This document shows, in pieces, positions 54,126 to 64,000 of a stretch of 64,000 nt of DNA. The notes under the pieces are model-generated. The model was not told the origin of the DNA and searched no databases. It saw only the letters and a list, made by a program, of their open reading frames with translations. A program made the translations under genes and the position numbers. How positions within the stretch are numbered: position 1 is the stretch's first letter; each line of letters opens with the position of its first letter. This DNA comes from Elmis aenea. Lineage: Eukaryota; Arthropoda; Insecta; Coleoptera; Elmidae. Location of the stretch: the NCBI GenBank assembly GCA_947652605.1, contig OX393577.1:8308868-8372867 (forward strand), written 5' to 3'.

Positions 54126-57100
54126 TTACTGCATCAGTTCAACGTAATTTGCTGGAAAGAGTCCATACGTACCGTCGGGGCCAAGACCTTGCCACCAGCC
54201 TTCGTCCACCTGATCAATATTTGTTATTATATCGCCGGGATCAAACGTGATTTCAGTATCATCAGCTGAAATGAAAGATAATGTTCGATCGATATGCGTA
54301 CAAAAATTAACACCTTCGCGGACTTTTTACTATGGCTTCAAAAAAACGCACTTTATTTTTTTTTTTTAGGTAATTTTACTAATTTCACGCTCAAAATACA
54401 GGTGCAATATGTAAAAATTAATATCATCGCATTTCTCGATTAAAAAAATAATGGCTGTATATACAGTCATGTCCCAGTACTTTGGCTGCATATGCAGTCG
54501 TCCCATACCATTAATTTTTTTGGGAAAATAAATTCATAATAACAGTAAAAATGCGTAAAAAAATTCATTTACCTAGTTAGACTGATTAAAAAAGTAAGCA
54601 GACAATAATTTTACGCAAAAAAACTTTATTCCATAATACACAAAAAATATACCAACATCTTCATATATTTTCAATAAACATACTTCTTCTTTTGGATTCA
54701 TGCCTAAATAAATACATATTTTATATTTAAATACAGGATGAGGCATCACTTATGACACCCCCACTTATTTTGTTATTGAAAAGAATCATCAAAAAAAGTT
54801 TCAAATAAAAGTTGTTTGATACAGTATTTTCCAGAATATTGTCATGTAAAATTTTTGTTTATTTTGTTTTTTGAGGAGTTACGGCACCATATTTGTTTTT
54901 TTTTTAATGGCACCATACATATTTTATTATACGGTTTGAAAGACATTTTCTTTCTTTTTCCAACGCACTAAAACGTTTACATACTTACATACAACATTGA
55001 TCATTTCACCATGAACCATATTTGGTCACAGTTTACTTAGTATATTTTTAAATTGATGTTATTGAACTGATATTTGTTAGTATTTAAAAAATTTATACAA
55101 CAAAAATGTCTGTAATAAAGTGTTAGTCACACACGTTTTTAAATATTTAGAGATCTAATTAGCAATTTATTATTTGGGAATGTCTTGAAATATAAAGATA
55201 AATTTAAAAAATTCAATAAAGCAAATACGAATTAAATTTTTTTTAGAAATACACGGGGTAGATCAAATTCGAATGTTTTACAGGGTATCTCGGTTACCAT
55301 AACAGTTGGCAAAAATCTGATATCAGTCTTATTAGATTTTTTATATCCCTTTCCATTTTGATACAACAGATAAAAAGTTAAATTTCATCGTTTTTGAAAA
55401 TTTATTATAACTTCTTTATTTATAGAAATAAAACTAAATGTTATAAAAATCTTTTATTACCATTTTTCGCTCAATTTAAAATTGTTTTTAAATCATCACA
55501 AAATTAGCCATATCTTGGTTATTTTTTGCAACAAATATATAAAACTACACATTTTTTAAAAGCTATAAAAATGCTCTTTTATATAAAGTCATGTCTTGGA
55601 GTTTCCATTTAAAAAAATATAAGTTAACTTCATATCTCACAAGTAAAGTTTTAAACTTTTTTAAATTAAGCATAAAATAAAAATAAAATTTAGTTCCATT
55701 ATAAATAAAGAAGTTACAATAAATTTTCAAAAACAATGAAATTTCATTTTGCGTCTGTAGTGCCAAAATGGAAAGTGATACAAAAAATTTAATGACAGGC
55801 GTTTATTAAAAAAAAAAGAGAGACCAATATCAGGTTTTCACCAACTATTATGGTACCTAATTGTGATATCCCACAAATCATTCGAATTTAGTCCACCCTA
55901 TATGTTATTTGTGAATCTCTTGAAATATGGTTAATTTTTAAAAAACTGATGGTAAATTTTTTAAAAAATGATGGTAAATTTTTTAAAAAATGATGGTAAA
56001 TATTTAAAAAAAATTATGGTAAATTTTTTAAAAAATGATGGTAAATTTAAAAAAAAAATGATGGTAAAATTAATAAAAAATGAAGCAAATACAAATTATA
56101 AAATTTCAAAAGTGTACACTATTAATAATCACACAATACCAGTTATTTGAACCAATTGTCTAGTTATTTTTACGCCTTTTTAGTTTCAAGAAACAAGTAG
56201 TAAAAAAATAATGTAATTTTCCTTTTATCATTACAAAACAAGCTAATGAAGACCTTTATTCTCGAATACTGCAAAAATCAAAAATTAACTGGATCTCACC
56301 TGCTTGGTAATCATACAAGGCCCTTGCTTGTAAACCAGGTCCTTCGGAGAAGTCTTGATATATAACTTCATCTACAAATTGTTGATCAGTAATCTGAAGC
56401 ACAGGCTGTTCTTGATATGACGGTGGGTCTTGTTTATTTATGTTGTTTTTGATTATTTCTTGTTGCTGTGGCGTGCTATCAATTTTCTTTTCGGTGTCTC
56501 TTGGGCACCTTTTAATAGTTGAAAACTGATCTGAATCATCGTCACTTGGTTGTTCGTCTATTATTTTCGTTTGGACTACCACCGGTGGTTCTTCAACTTT
56601 GGTTCTGTAATGAATAAAAAATTGAAGTTATCTTTCAATTCAACATAAACAAAAAGTTTACTTGAAAAATGCTTAAAAAACAATCTAAAATATGATTAGG
56701 TTATGAAAACTATTGACAATTCATTCAATTCAAAAATGATTCAGTTATTGTATATTATCAAAATTTCAAATTAAAAAAATTATAATTATGCAGGTGTTTA
56801 TGGTTCCAAAAATAATTATCTTCACCAACAATAAAACCACATAATAACACTGCTTTAATAGTTATCTCTTGTGGTTAACTGAATTATTAATATATTCGTC
56901 CCCACATCAACCACTTATGGAAACTTTATTTGCTATTTATTAACACAAATAAAAAAAATGATAATTTTGGATTTGTGATAAGATTAAAGAAAAGTTGAAT
57001 GATGAGTACACAAAAAAAATGTAACTACTTCAATGTGAAATTACAAAAAAACAACTTACTCAACAACTGGCACTATTTCTGGTTTATTTTCAATCGTGTT

Positions 57101-58126
57101 TGAAGGGTACGTATGGGCTTTAAGAATGGAATGCCTAATAGGTTTTTCTGGTGCCCTTTTCATCTGACTAATAGCAGTGTTTTGTTCAAAAACAGATCTA
57201 GCATCGATAGTCCTTTGAGCAATCAGTTGTTGAGCTTCTTGGTTTCTTTGCTGACGTAACAAATCCCCTTGATTTACTTTAGTTTCACGGTCATCTGCAA
57301 ACGTATCTGATTCTTGCCTTTTCAACGACTCAAAAGCAACTTTTTCAGCCTCTTTTTGTTGAGCTATTTTATTATTACGAACTGCACTTTTAGCATCACG
57401 TTCCAAGGATTCTGCAATTTCTCTCTGTTTTACTTCTTCATCGCGTTTCACTTTATCGGTTTCTTTACGCTTCCTTTCTTCTTCAACACGCAACTTCTCT
57501 TCTTGCTCCTCTTTCTGCCAAAATTGGTCACGCTCTCTGGCATTTATCTCTTTGACCGGATTAACTCGTTGATAATTAGAGCCTATAGCTTTTGCAGGTC
57601 CTGTTGTATCTCCTCTGGGAGCTTTAAAACTGTAGGCCGAACCTGCTTTTGCTAATTTTTCAATGATAAATTGTGGTTCGACTTCCTCTTCATTACGTGC
57701 ATTTATAGTTAAATGTGCCCCGGTAAAAAATTTCTCTATGTCCCGTAAATGATTGGCACATAATCCTTTCCTGACAGTGTTAGCACCTTCTCCTTGCCAA
57801 TTAATTAATATGCTTTTATTTAACGAAGTCGTTGTATCCTCTACTTTTACAAATGCATACATCACTTTACCGCTGTTTAAATCCTCGATCATTTCCTCTA
57901 GCCCTCCACTGCCTTTGCTAACAACTTTAAGATCGTTCGTTTGGCCTTCATATCCACATAACACCCTATTTTAAAAATATATATATGAGATATTTCATGT
58001 ATAAACATAACCATAACCTATATTTTCAACCCTCCCTACTTACCAGTTTGTTGAGGTTTTATCGTCCAGTACATCTTTCCATGCCGATGATAGCGAATCA
58101 CGATATTTATTTAAATTGATAGCCAT
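54126..58126 (-). CDS. Abp1: Drebrin-like / actin-binding protein 1 (ADF-H plus SH3)
   Basis: Exons on the minus strand are 58044-58126, 57060-57965, 56300-56604 and 54126-54265, joined in frame to 477 residues with GT-AG introns of 78, 455 and 2034 bp. Abp1/DBNL binds F-actin and connects it to dynamin and endocytic sites. Residues 1-135 form an ADF-homology domain ([36 protein letters not shown]). Residues about 160-275 are a charged, probably helical region. Residues about 330-420 are acidic and proline-containing. Residues 425-477 form an SH3 domain ([25 protein letters not shown]), with the conserved ALYDY, GWW and P-NYV positions. The start [19 protein letters not shown] fits the family. 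The SH3 is split between exons 3 and 4. Confidence 0.95.
55250..55902. mobile_element. Family-C MITE, 653 bp, in Abp1 intron 3
   Basis: Left end TACACGGGGTAGATCAAATT and right end AATTTAGTCCACCCTATA are inverted relatives (both contain the ATTCGAAT motif). The right half matches 1-296. The minus-strand frame at 55563-55766 has no recognised domain. Confidence 0.8.
55948..56082. repeat. Minisatellite of about six 22-bp units in Abp1 intron 3
   Basis: The unit GATGGTAAATTTTTTAAAAA is repeated with small changes. The 60-codon frame across it (55968-56150) is an artefact of the repeat. Confidence 0.9.
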
Positions 58127-58360
58127 TCTGTTTACAATTTTAAATATATATTTCTATAGATTGCAAAGGGCAATCGCCCACAAACTTTGACTGTTCATTC
58201 ACCCACCTGCCACAGTTCTAGAGATCAACTATCCGGTCGCATAAGGCAGCACGTATACACAATGAGTGCATTTAACAGAAAGTTCGCTGGCAGGAATTAA
58301 ATTTTTCACAGCTAATCTAAAGAGATAGCGTCAACTAAACCTCGTTGCTACTGATAAGCA
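58127..58360 (-). promoter_or_regulatory. 5' flank of Abp1, less AT-rich
   Basis: The stretch 58150-58340 is clearly richer in G and C than its surroundings, as expected for a promoter and 5'UTR. No clear TATA box or initiator could be fixed. Confidence 0.35.
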
Positions 58361-59678
58361 ATCGCTAAACTTATAAAATATTTTATCTTTATTTAAACAG
58401 TAAACAGTCAATACACAATGTAAAAAATATTTTTATTTTTAGAAACATATCACTATTAAAAAGTATTTTTATAATTTCCAATTTCAAATTTATACATGAT
58501 TGTTAAATTTAATATTAATATGCCTAGATACGTTTTCTAATTTAGCAATAATTTTTTTTAAAAATTAGTTTGCTCAATAAATTTGCATAAATAATGTATT
58601 TTATATCGTATGAATAACATTTTCATATTTATGTATTTATCATATTAAACACATTAAATTATTTAACAAGACCTTAAAGATTTTAACAATGGGGTTCTTT
58701 TATATGCCAAGAAATTTTACATTCTCCTAGTGACATACATACATTAAATTCCTTTACAAAAGTACTATTCTAGTGCGGTTCGAAAATTATTAGTTTAAAA
58801 GATTATTTTAAATTTTTGTGTATCGTTTGTACCAAAAATTATTACTGCCTTCTTTAAAAAAACGCGGTTCAGTGAAAAAGTATCTTTTTATTTAGCAAGA
58901 TGCATTTTTATAACTAGTCTAAACGTATGGTATAATATTAATCAAAGTGTTAATATTAAACAGGAAATACAGTACATAATCAATATGAGTCATTAATCAT
59001 ATCCATGAAATATTCATAATTAATCAATATTGATATCAGTTTATCACAGTGCCCTCCAATTTTGATTAAGTAAGCTGAAACAGACAGGAAAATACATTGA
59101 CCCCATAATTTATAATATAAAGCAATACATTTATTTTGTGCTTGGGAAAACAGGTTCGCATGATGAGATAAAAACTAGTCAGAAAACCACATCCCATTGT
59201 CTTAAGACGGATATTGTATACTCTCAACATTCAATTAAAGACTTCTGGATAGGGATTTTATATATATTTTATGTAGAATATAGTTTAAAGCATTACAAAT
59301 GCGTAAAGCATTGTGGCAGTCTATAAAATTTTTATGAACTTATTGTTCACAGTGTTTAACTACAACCTAAAACGTAATAGATACTGTGTAAAATTTTAAT
59401 CAGGACATGTAGCTGTTATACTTTAATATGATTTAGAAAAACTTTTTCCTGTTTATCGCTAGCTTACAAACATATCCGTTATTTGCTGTTGTTAGCATTA
59501 TTATTTATACATCGACATATTAATTAAATTATTTATTCAACTCTTCTTGCTGGCACGATTAAATATTTATAAAATTATATGATTTTAATATCCATTTTTT
59601 TTGTTAAACACTTTATTGATTATAAGTGGCTACGTTTTTTTTTAAATATTCACATACATGCGTTAAATACGGTAAATA
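58361..59678. other. AT-rich intergenic DNA, nothing recognised
   Basis: Only short frames without family resemblance are present. Confidence 0.45.
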
Positions 59679-59945
59679 TACAGTGTGTTCCAAATTAGAC
59701 ACTAAACATGGAAATTTTGCTAATTTTAAAAGCTACAAAGATTGGTACAAAGATGAGTGATTTGGCCTTGAATAAAATCATGAAAAAAGTACCACAATCT
59801 TCTTGTTACGGTGGTCCCTAAAGAGAAAATATAAAAAAACGTATTTTCTGCTATATTTTCTTTGTATTAGGAGATATCGAGGTATTAGAAACATTTACGA
59901 TAAGCGAAATGCCCATGTTGAGCGTCTAATTTCAAACACACTGTA
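59679..59945. mobile_element. Short TA-flanked MITE, 267 bp
   Basis: The left end TACAGTGTGTTCCAAATTAG and right end TAATTTCAAACACACTGTA are inverted repeats of about 25 bp. There is no coding capacity. It resembles Tc1/mariner-type MITEs. Confidence 0.8.
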
Positions 59946-60419
59946 TATTATTGCGTAATTGCTGTCTATTGCTGAGATGCATCTAAAGTTTTTTTCTTGA
60001 ATATTTACATCGGTTTTTACATAATGACTATCTCTGTTATTGCATTTTTTAAATTTCTTATTGTATGATAACTTAACAATATATGAGAAAAACAAGTGAC
60101 CATAAAAATTCTAATTTTTATCGCAAAGTTTATATTCCCAGGATTCTAACAATGAAAAGAATCATAGTGGTGTACAATAGAAGCCTTAATTGTGTATTCT
60201 TTTATTCATATTTTTCTTTGCTGGATTTCCGTATTCCTTCAAAGAATTTGAAACTGGAAGCCGAATGCTAGGATTTCCATTTAAATACTAGATTTCGAAT
60301 AGCAATGAGAATAAACGCGGAATTTACATCGATTTTACATTAACAGTCACAAATGCGATCTAAATGCTATTTAGTATGTGATATATATTGTATAATAACA
60401 CTGATACTCTTAAACATTT
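59946..60419. other. Intergenic DNA, nothing recognised
   Basis: No gene or repeat is recognised in this stretch. Confidence 0.4.
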
Positions 60420-61120
60420 TGTATCGTGGTGGGTGGTGGGTGGTACATAGTTTTAGACCAAAAGCTGCAGAAGATTTTTTAGCCATGAGTCCTTCTACTC
60501 TACTGTTAGGTGTAGGACTGTTGAGTTGTGTTCTGCTGACTTATTTTTCATGTTTTCTGTCTTGTGCTAGCTTTTTTGTGTCTTTCCATTAGATGTTTCT
60601 ATCCGTTGTTGCTTTTTTAACTTCGTCTTGCCAGGTTTTTCTCGGTCTGCCTCTTTTGTTTTTTCCTTATGATCTTGCTTCATGGGCTTCTCTGGTTAAC
60701 CTTTTTTCTTTCATCCTATAAATGCGACCCAACCATCCGAGCTATCTTGTATTTTTGTTTCAAGTGATTTTATCGTTGTGTTTCATTTCTGATTCTATCT
60801 TTTTTGGTTTTTCCTTGGATTTCTCTTAGAAATCCCATTTCTGCTGCATCCACTCGGCTACTATTTTTATTTGTGAGTGTCTACGTACCACTTCCGTATA
60901 AAAGTGCCGGAGTTACTACCTTTTTTACCACTTCCACTTTTGTTTGTTTTGGGACTTCTCTATTTCCAAAAAATGTCTTTCTTAAACTGTTAAATATTCT
61001 TCCCACATTTCCTGTCCTTTCGCTTATTTCCTTGTCCATTCCTCCATTTTTCTCACTGATCACTCCTAAATATTTAAAGCTTTCTACCTGTTCCAACCTA
61101 AGCCCTTTTAAAGTAAACAA
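60420..61120 (-). pseudogene. LINE reverse-transcriptase C-terminal relic
   Basis: The minus strand from 61120 reads VESFKYLGVISEKNGGMDKE, then NSLRKTFFGNREV and TPALLYGSGT. After frameshifts it continues as GKTKKDRIRNET, RKRGRPRKTWQDEVKK and similar. This is the typical tail of insect non-LTR reverse transcriptases of the craniofacial development protein 2-like type. It may belong to the same kind of element as the endonuclease relic at 411-870. Confidence 0.8.
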
Positions 61121-61648
61121 ATATTAATCATGAAATTCGATTTTGTTAAAGATAAGACTTTAAAAACAAATGTTTCTAATCGATTACTTCTGATTTTTTA
61201 AATCTTGTCTCGTAAGCTTCAAAGGTGTGTACATCGTCGAAGATAGTTAAAAACAGATTACATTGCCAATCAATACATCTTATCACGTTCATATAAAAAA
61301 TTACATAATCATATACCATCTTCGCCTACATTACCTAAATTTGAAGTGATTGGCAAATAATATTAAAAGTAAATTTAAACATATTGGTTCTGTAATATCA
61401 GGATCAATAAAGAACCAATTTGCAGGATGTTTAAGCAATTGGCTCAAGTCAATTCATGAAACACTAACAAGATTGGCAATAAAGCAAACTGTCAAAAAAG
61501 TTAAGTGACAATGATAAACACCTCGATATTAGTTTGAATCCCCCTTTACTAGAATAATTAAGTTAAGCCAGCACTCAAGCTGATAAGAATTTAAACATAC
61601 TCACAACCACAAGCCGAATTCACCATAAGACGTTTGGAACATTAGCAG
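61121..61648. other. Intergenic DNA, nothing recognised
   Basis: No gene is seen here. The sequence ATTAGCAG at 61641-61648 is the target duplication of the next element. Confidence 0.45.
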
Positions 61649-62608
61649 TAGGGATTGTAATACAATTGTAAATCGCAAAAAAGGCTCTTCAAATTTTACC
61701 GGTAATTTGCCAATTTTTTACCGGTAATTCCGGTAATTTTACAATATTTTTCCAACAATGATAAAAATCTAAATCAAATAATCAAAAAAGAATATTGACT
61801 TATTTTTAAGGAGAAAAAATAAGAGGAAAATAGATACAAATGGAATATGATTGTTTACTCACTTCTCTGTCAAATATCTCGCACGGTAATTTATAAATAA
61901 ATATTTGACTATCGTCTTCTTATGGCAAACTAAGTCTACAAAACATTTTTCTTTTGGCGTTTTTGTGTATTCGCAACAATAGCCGAGATAATTAAGTTTA
62001 AAAATTTTGATCGATTTCGGTTTTTCCGTTAAATCACGCAAGCCATGGAATTTTTAAACAAAACAAGATCTTGTTTAAAATACACTCCTAAATAGCTAAC
62101 TTTTGTCCCATTTAACCAACCTTGTATATTCAATATTTACGGAGATAGCAATAGTGTCCCATGGAAAAGAACACCCTGTGTACTCTTATTTTATATTGAA
62201 TTATATTATTATTATTACATAAACAAGTTTACGTTGATGGCTTTTAACTGATATATTGTATGGAACTGATTGTGATAGTTTAGGCTTCAACTATCCCAAT
62301 CAGTTACATACTAAATAAACATATACTCCTATTTTTTTAATATGGTTTTCGGAGTTTATCCGCGTAATATTTAAATTGGCTCGACGTTTCGGCAAGCTCT
62401 CCCTATAGGGATACGCGGATAAACTCCGAAAATTATATTAAAAATGTTAGTAACCGCGAAAATCTAAAAAAAAAAACAATTATATCTATATACAATATAT
62501 GTACATATAATATTATGATTTACCGGTAAATTACCGGTAAACCGGTTTTGACTGAAAATTTTACCGAATTACCGGTAATTCAAAAAGTCGGTAAATTTAC
62601 AATCCCTA
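61649..62608. mobile_element. hAT element, 960 bp, ACCGGT-rich, with 8-bp target-site duplication
   Basis: The ends TAGGGATTGTAA and TTTACAATCCCTA are flanked by a perfect ATTAGCAG duplication (61641-61648, 62609-62616). Subterminal regions repeat TTACCGGTAA. The 60-codon frame at 61859-62041 is not a recognised transposase. A palindromic fragment of another element sits inside at about 62330-62470. Confidence 0.92.
62330..62470. repeat. Palindromic fragment with CGAAACGTCGAGCC motif, nested in the hAT
   Basis: The arms GGTTTTCGGAGTTTATCCGC (62344-62363) and the complement near 62412-62431 enclose GCTCGACGTTTCGGCAAGC. It is a shortened version of the palindrome at 63090-63385. Confidence 0.7.
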
Positions 62609-62616
62609 ATTAGCAG

Positions 62617-63084
62617 TACTGGAAACTATCATAGTTTATTTAAAGTACCTACATATATGAACATGTTGTTATCTATCCTCATGAAATCTAATTATGATTT
62701 CTTAATGAAAAGGTTTAAACAAAAATAGTGTTTACTTTTTGGCACTATTATAGGAATCTCGAAAACAGTTATGATTACAAAATATAAATTGGACAACATT
62801 TTCTTCTTCATTTATTATATTGAGGAAGTATAATATTGCATTACAGTAAGCCTACGTAAATTCGTTTAGTTGTAGAATAGGTCAATTAAATTAAGAGAAA
62901 ATAAGGGTTGCCAAGGAAACAAATAGCCCTAAGAAAAAAAAAAAAAACTGGTGTGGCCACCAAATGCCTTTCGCCGTACACTTTGTGTGTTTGTGTAATA
63001 TAAAATGTTTAAGGTGATAAGTTGTCGATAATGTCTTAAGCAGTTTATTTCAAAACGTATGAGTGTAGTTGATATATCAAATAA
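62617..63084. other. AT-rich intergenic DNA, nothing recognised
   Basis: No gene or clear repeat is seen in this stretch. Confidence 0.45.
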
Positions 63085-63385
63085 TAATTTTTAATACGGT
63101 TTTCGGAGTTTACCAGCAGAATATTTAAATTGGATCGACGTTTCGGCAAGCTCTCCCTTGCCATTATCAAGGACTTTTTTGTTTTTTTTTAACTATTCGA
63201 AGGAAAAAGTTAACCTAATGTCACTGACATAAATTAGTGACATTTTCTGTTAACTTTTCCTTCGAAGAGTAAAAAAAAAAAACTCTTGATAATGGCGAGG
63301 GAAAGCCTGCCGAAACGTCGAGCCAATTTAAATATGCTGCTGGTAAACTCCGAAAACTATATTAAAAATGTAAAATAGCCGCGAA
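63085..63385. repeat. Long palindrome with hammerhead-like GATAATGGC...GCCGAAACGTC motifs
   Basis: The left arm GGTTTTCGGAGTTTACCAGC (from about 63099) is mirrored at about 63335-63354. An inner arm pair CCTTCGAA/TTCGAAGG surrounds a GTCACTGACATAAATTAGTG loop. Each arm has one motif, a short GGC-type stem followed by GCCGAAACGTCGA. Such tails occur in Penelope-like and related insect retroelements. Confidence 0.65.
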
Positions 63386-64000
63386 AATCTAAAAAGAAAC
63401 ATCAAATAATAATTAATATACAAGATATTAAAATTTTTACGTTAATCTAAAATCGCAGAAAAGTGATAATAAATAAATATATTTTGTTTGTGTGGAAATG
63501 TAGTATATATTAGGTTCTTTAATAAAAAAATTAGGATTTCGAAAAATGTAATACTACGAAATGATTAAAAAACCAACATTTAAATTTGTACTTTATTTTT
63601 ATAGAAAACGACTACTGCGTCTTTTTTTTAATTTTCATGTTAACAGCTTATTTCTCTTAACTCCCATTTCCAACAACCTGAATTAAGTAATATCCTTCTT
63701 ACTATTATTATTGATTGATTATTATACTACAATAAATAAAAGCATCCAATTATTGAAATTAAATAAACATATTTGTTTTACAATAATTATTTACCAATAT
63801 GATCATTTAAAATAGGCACTTAAAATCTTTTTTGTTGGGTACATTTTGGAAGTATTGTATATTCTTTTAGTTAGGTTTATTAGGTTAATATAAATATTGA
63901 TTAATTTATTATTTGGTCTAAAAATAAATGTAAGTTATAAAAAGTACCAAAAAATAATTAAATACATAATTTTTGTTTAGTGTACATATATTCTAAATTG
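63386..64000. other. AT-rich intergenic DNA to the window end, nothing recognised
   Basis: No gene is seen in this stretch. Confidence 0.45.

Noticed and set aside
55968..56150. Small lysine-rich repeat protein
   Set aside because: The frame is produced by the 22-bp minisatellite inside an intron of Abp1.
57314..57974. Plus-strand open frames in the Abp1 region
   Set aside because: They are antisense to the Abp1 second exon, whose ADF-H domain and splice sites are clear.

Overview
This window is AT-rich nuclear DNA from an insect. The evidence is short introns with GT-AG ends, an animal type I fatty acid synthase, a drebrin-like/Abp1 protein, secreted DM9 (DUF3421) proteins and many DNA transposons, MITEs and non-LTR retroelements. 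A beetle is my best guess, but nothing seen here proves the order. No bacterial genes, operons, CRISPR arrays or tRNAs were seen.

Layout. (1) 1-10.3 kb is gene-poor. It holds TA-flanked inverted-repeat elements, a LINE endonuclease relic, a 140-bp tandem duplication and a mariner-superfamily relic. (2) 10.4-29.25 kb is the fatty acid synthase gene on the + strand. A candidate core promoter and non-coding exon lie near 10.5 kb. The 8.9-kb first intron is packed with transposons. Nine coding exons (19511-28887) join in frame to a 2391-residue enzyme with all catalytic residues visible. The large last intron is mostly one 1.6-kb element. (3) 29.6-50.7 kb is an array of secreted DM9 genes on the + strand: A (32383-35340), B (36748-38395), C (39539-42400) and D (45684-49176), plus a broken first exon of a B-type copy at 31.4 kb. 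A, C and D are recent tandem duplicates and B is an older paralogue. All share exon sizes 67 and 200 bp plus a last exon of 282-318 bp. Because the copies are so alike, one copy shows the empty site for insertions in another. (4) 50.9-51.7 kb may hold a small intron-rich minus-strand gene of unknown function. (5) 54.1-58.1 kb is a four-exon minus-strand Abp1/drebrin-like gene (477 residues). (6) 58.4-64 kb is intergenic DNA with a LINE reverse-transcriptase relic, a hAT element with 8-bp target-site duplications, and palindromes carrying a degenerate hammerhead-like motif.

How the genes work. The synthase makes palmitate in the cytosol. The DM9 proteins carry signal peptides and are probably secreted or vesicular carbohydrate-binding or defence proteins. 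Abp1 links actin to endocytosis. No joint pathway is implied. The most notable points are the DM9 array, with an excess of replacement changes in copy D and a 183-bp satellite inside copy A, and several non-autonomous element families with verifiable target-site duplications. One of these lies 26 bp from the splice acceptor of the first FAS coding exon.
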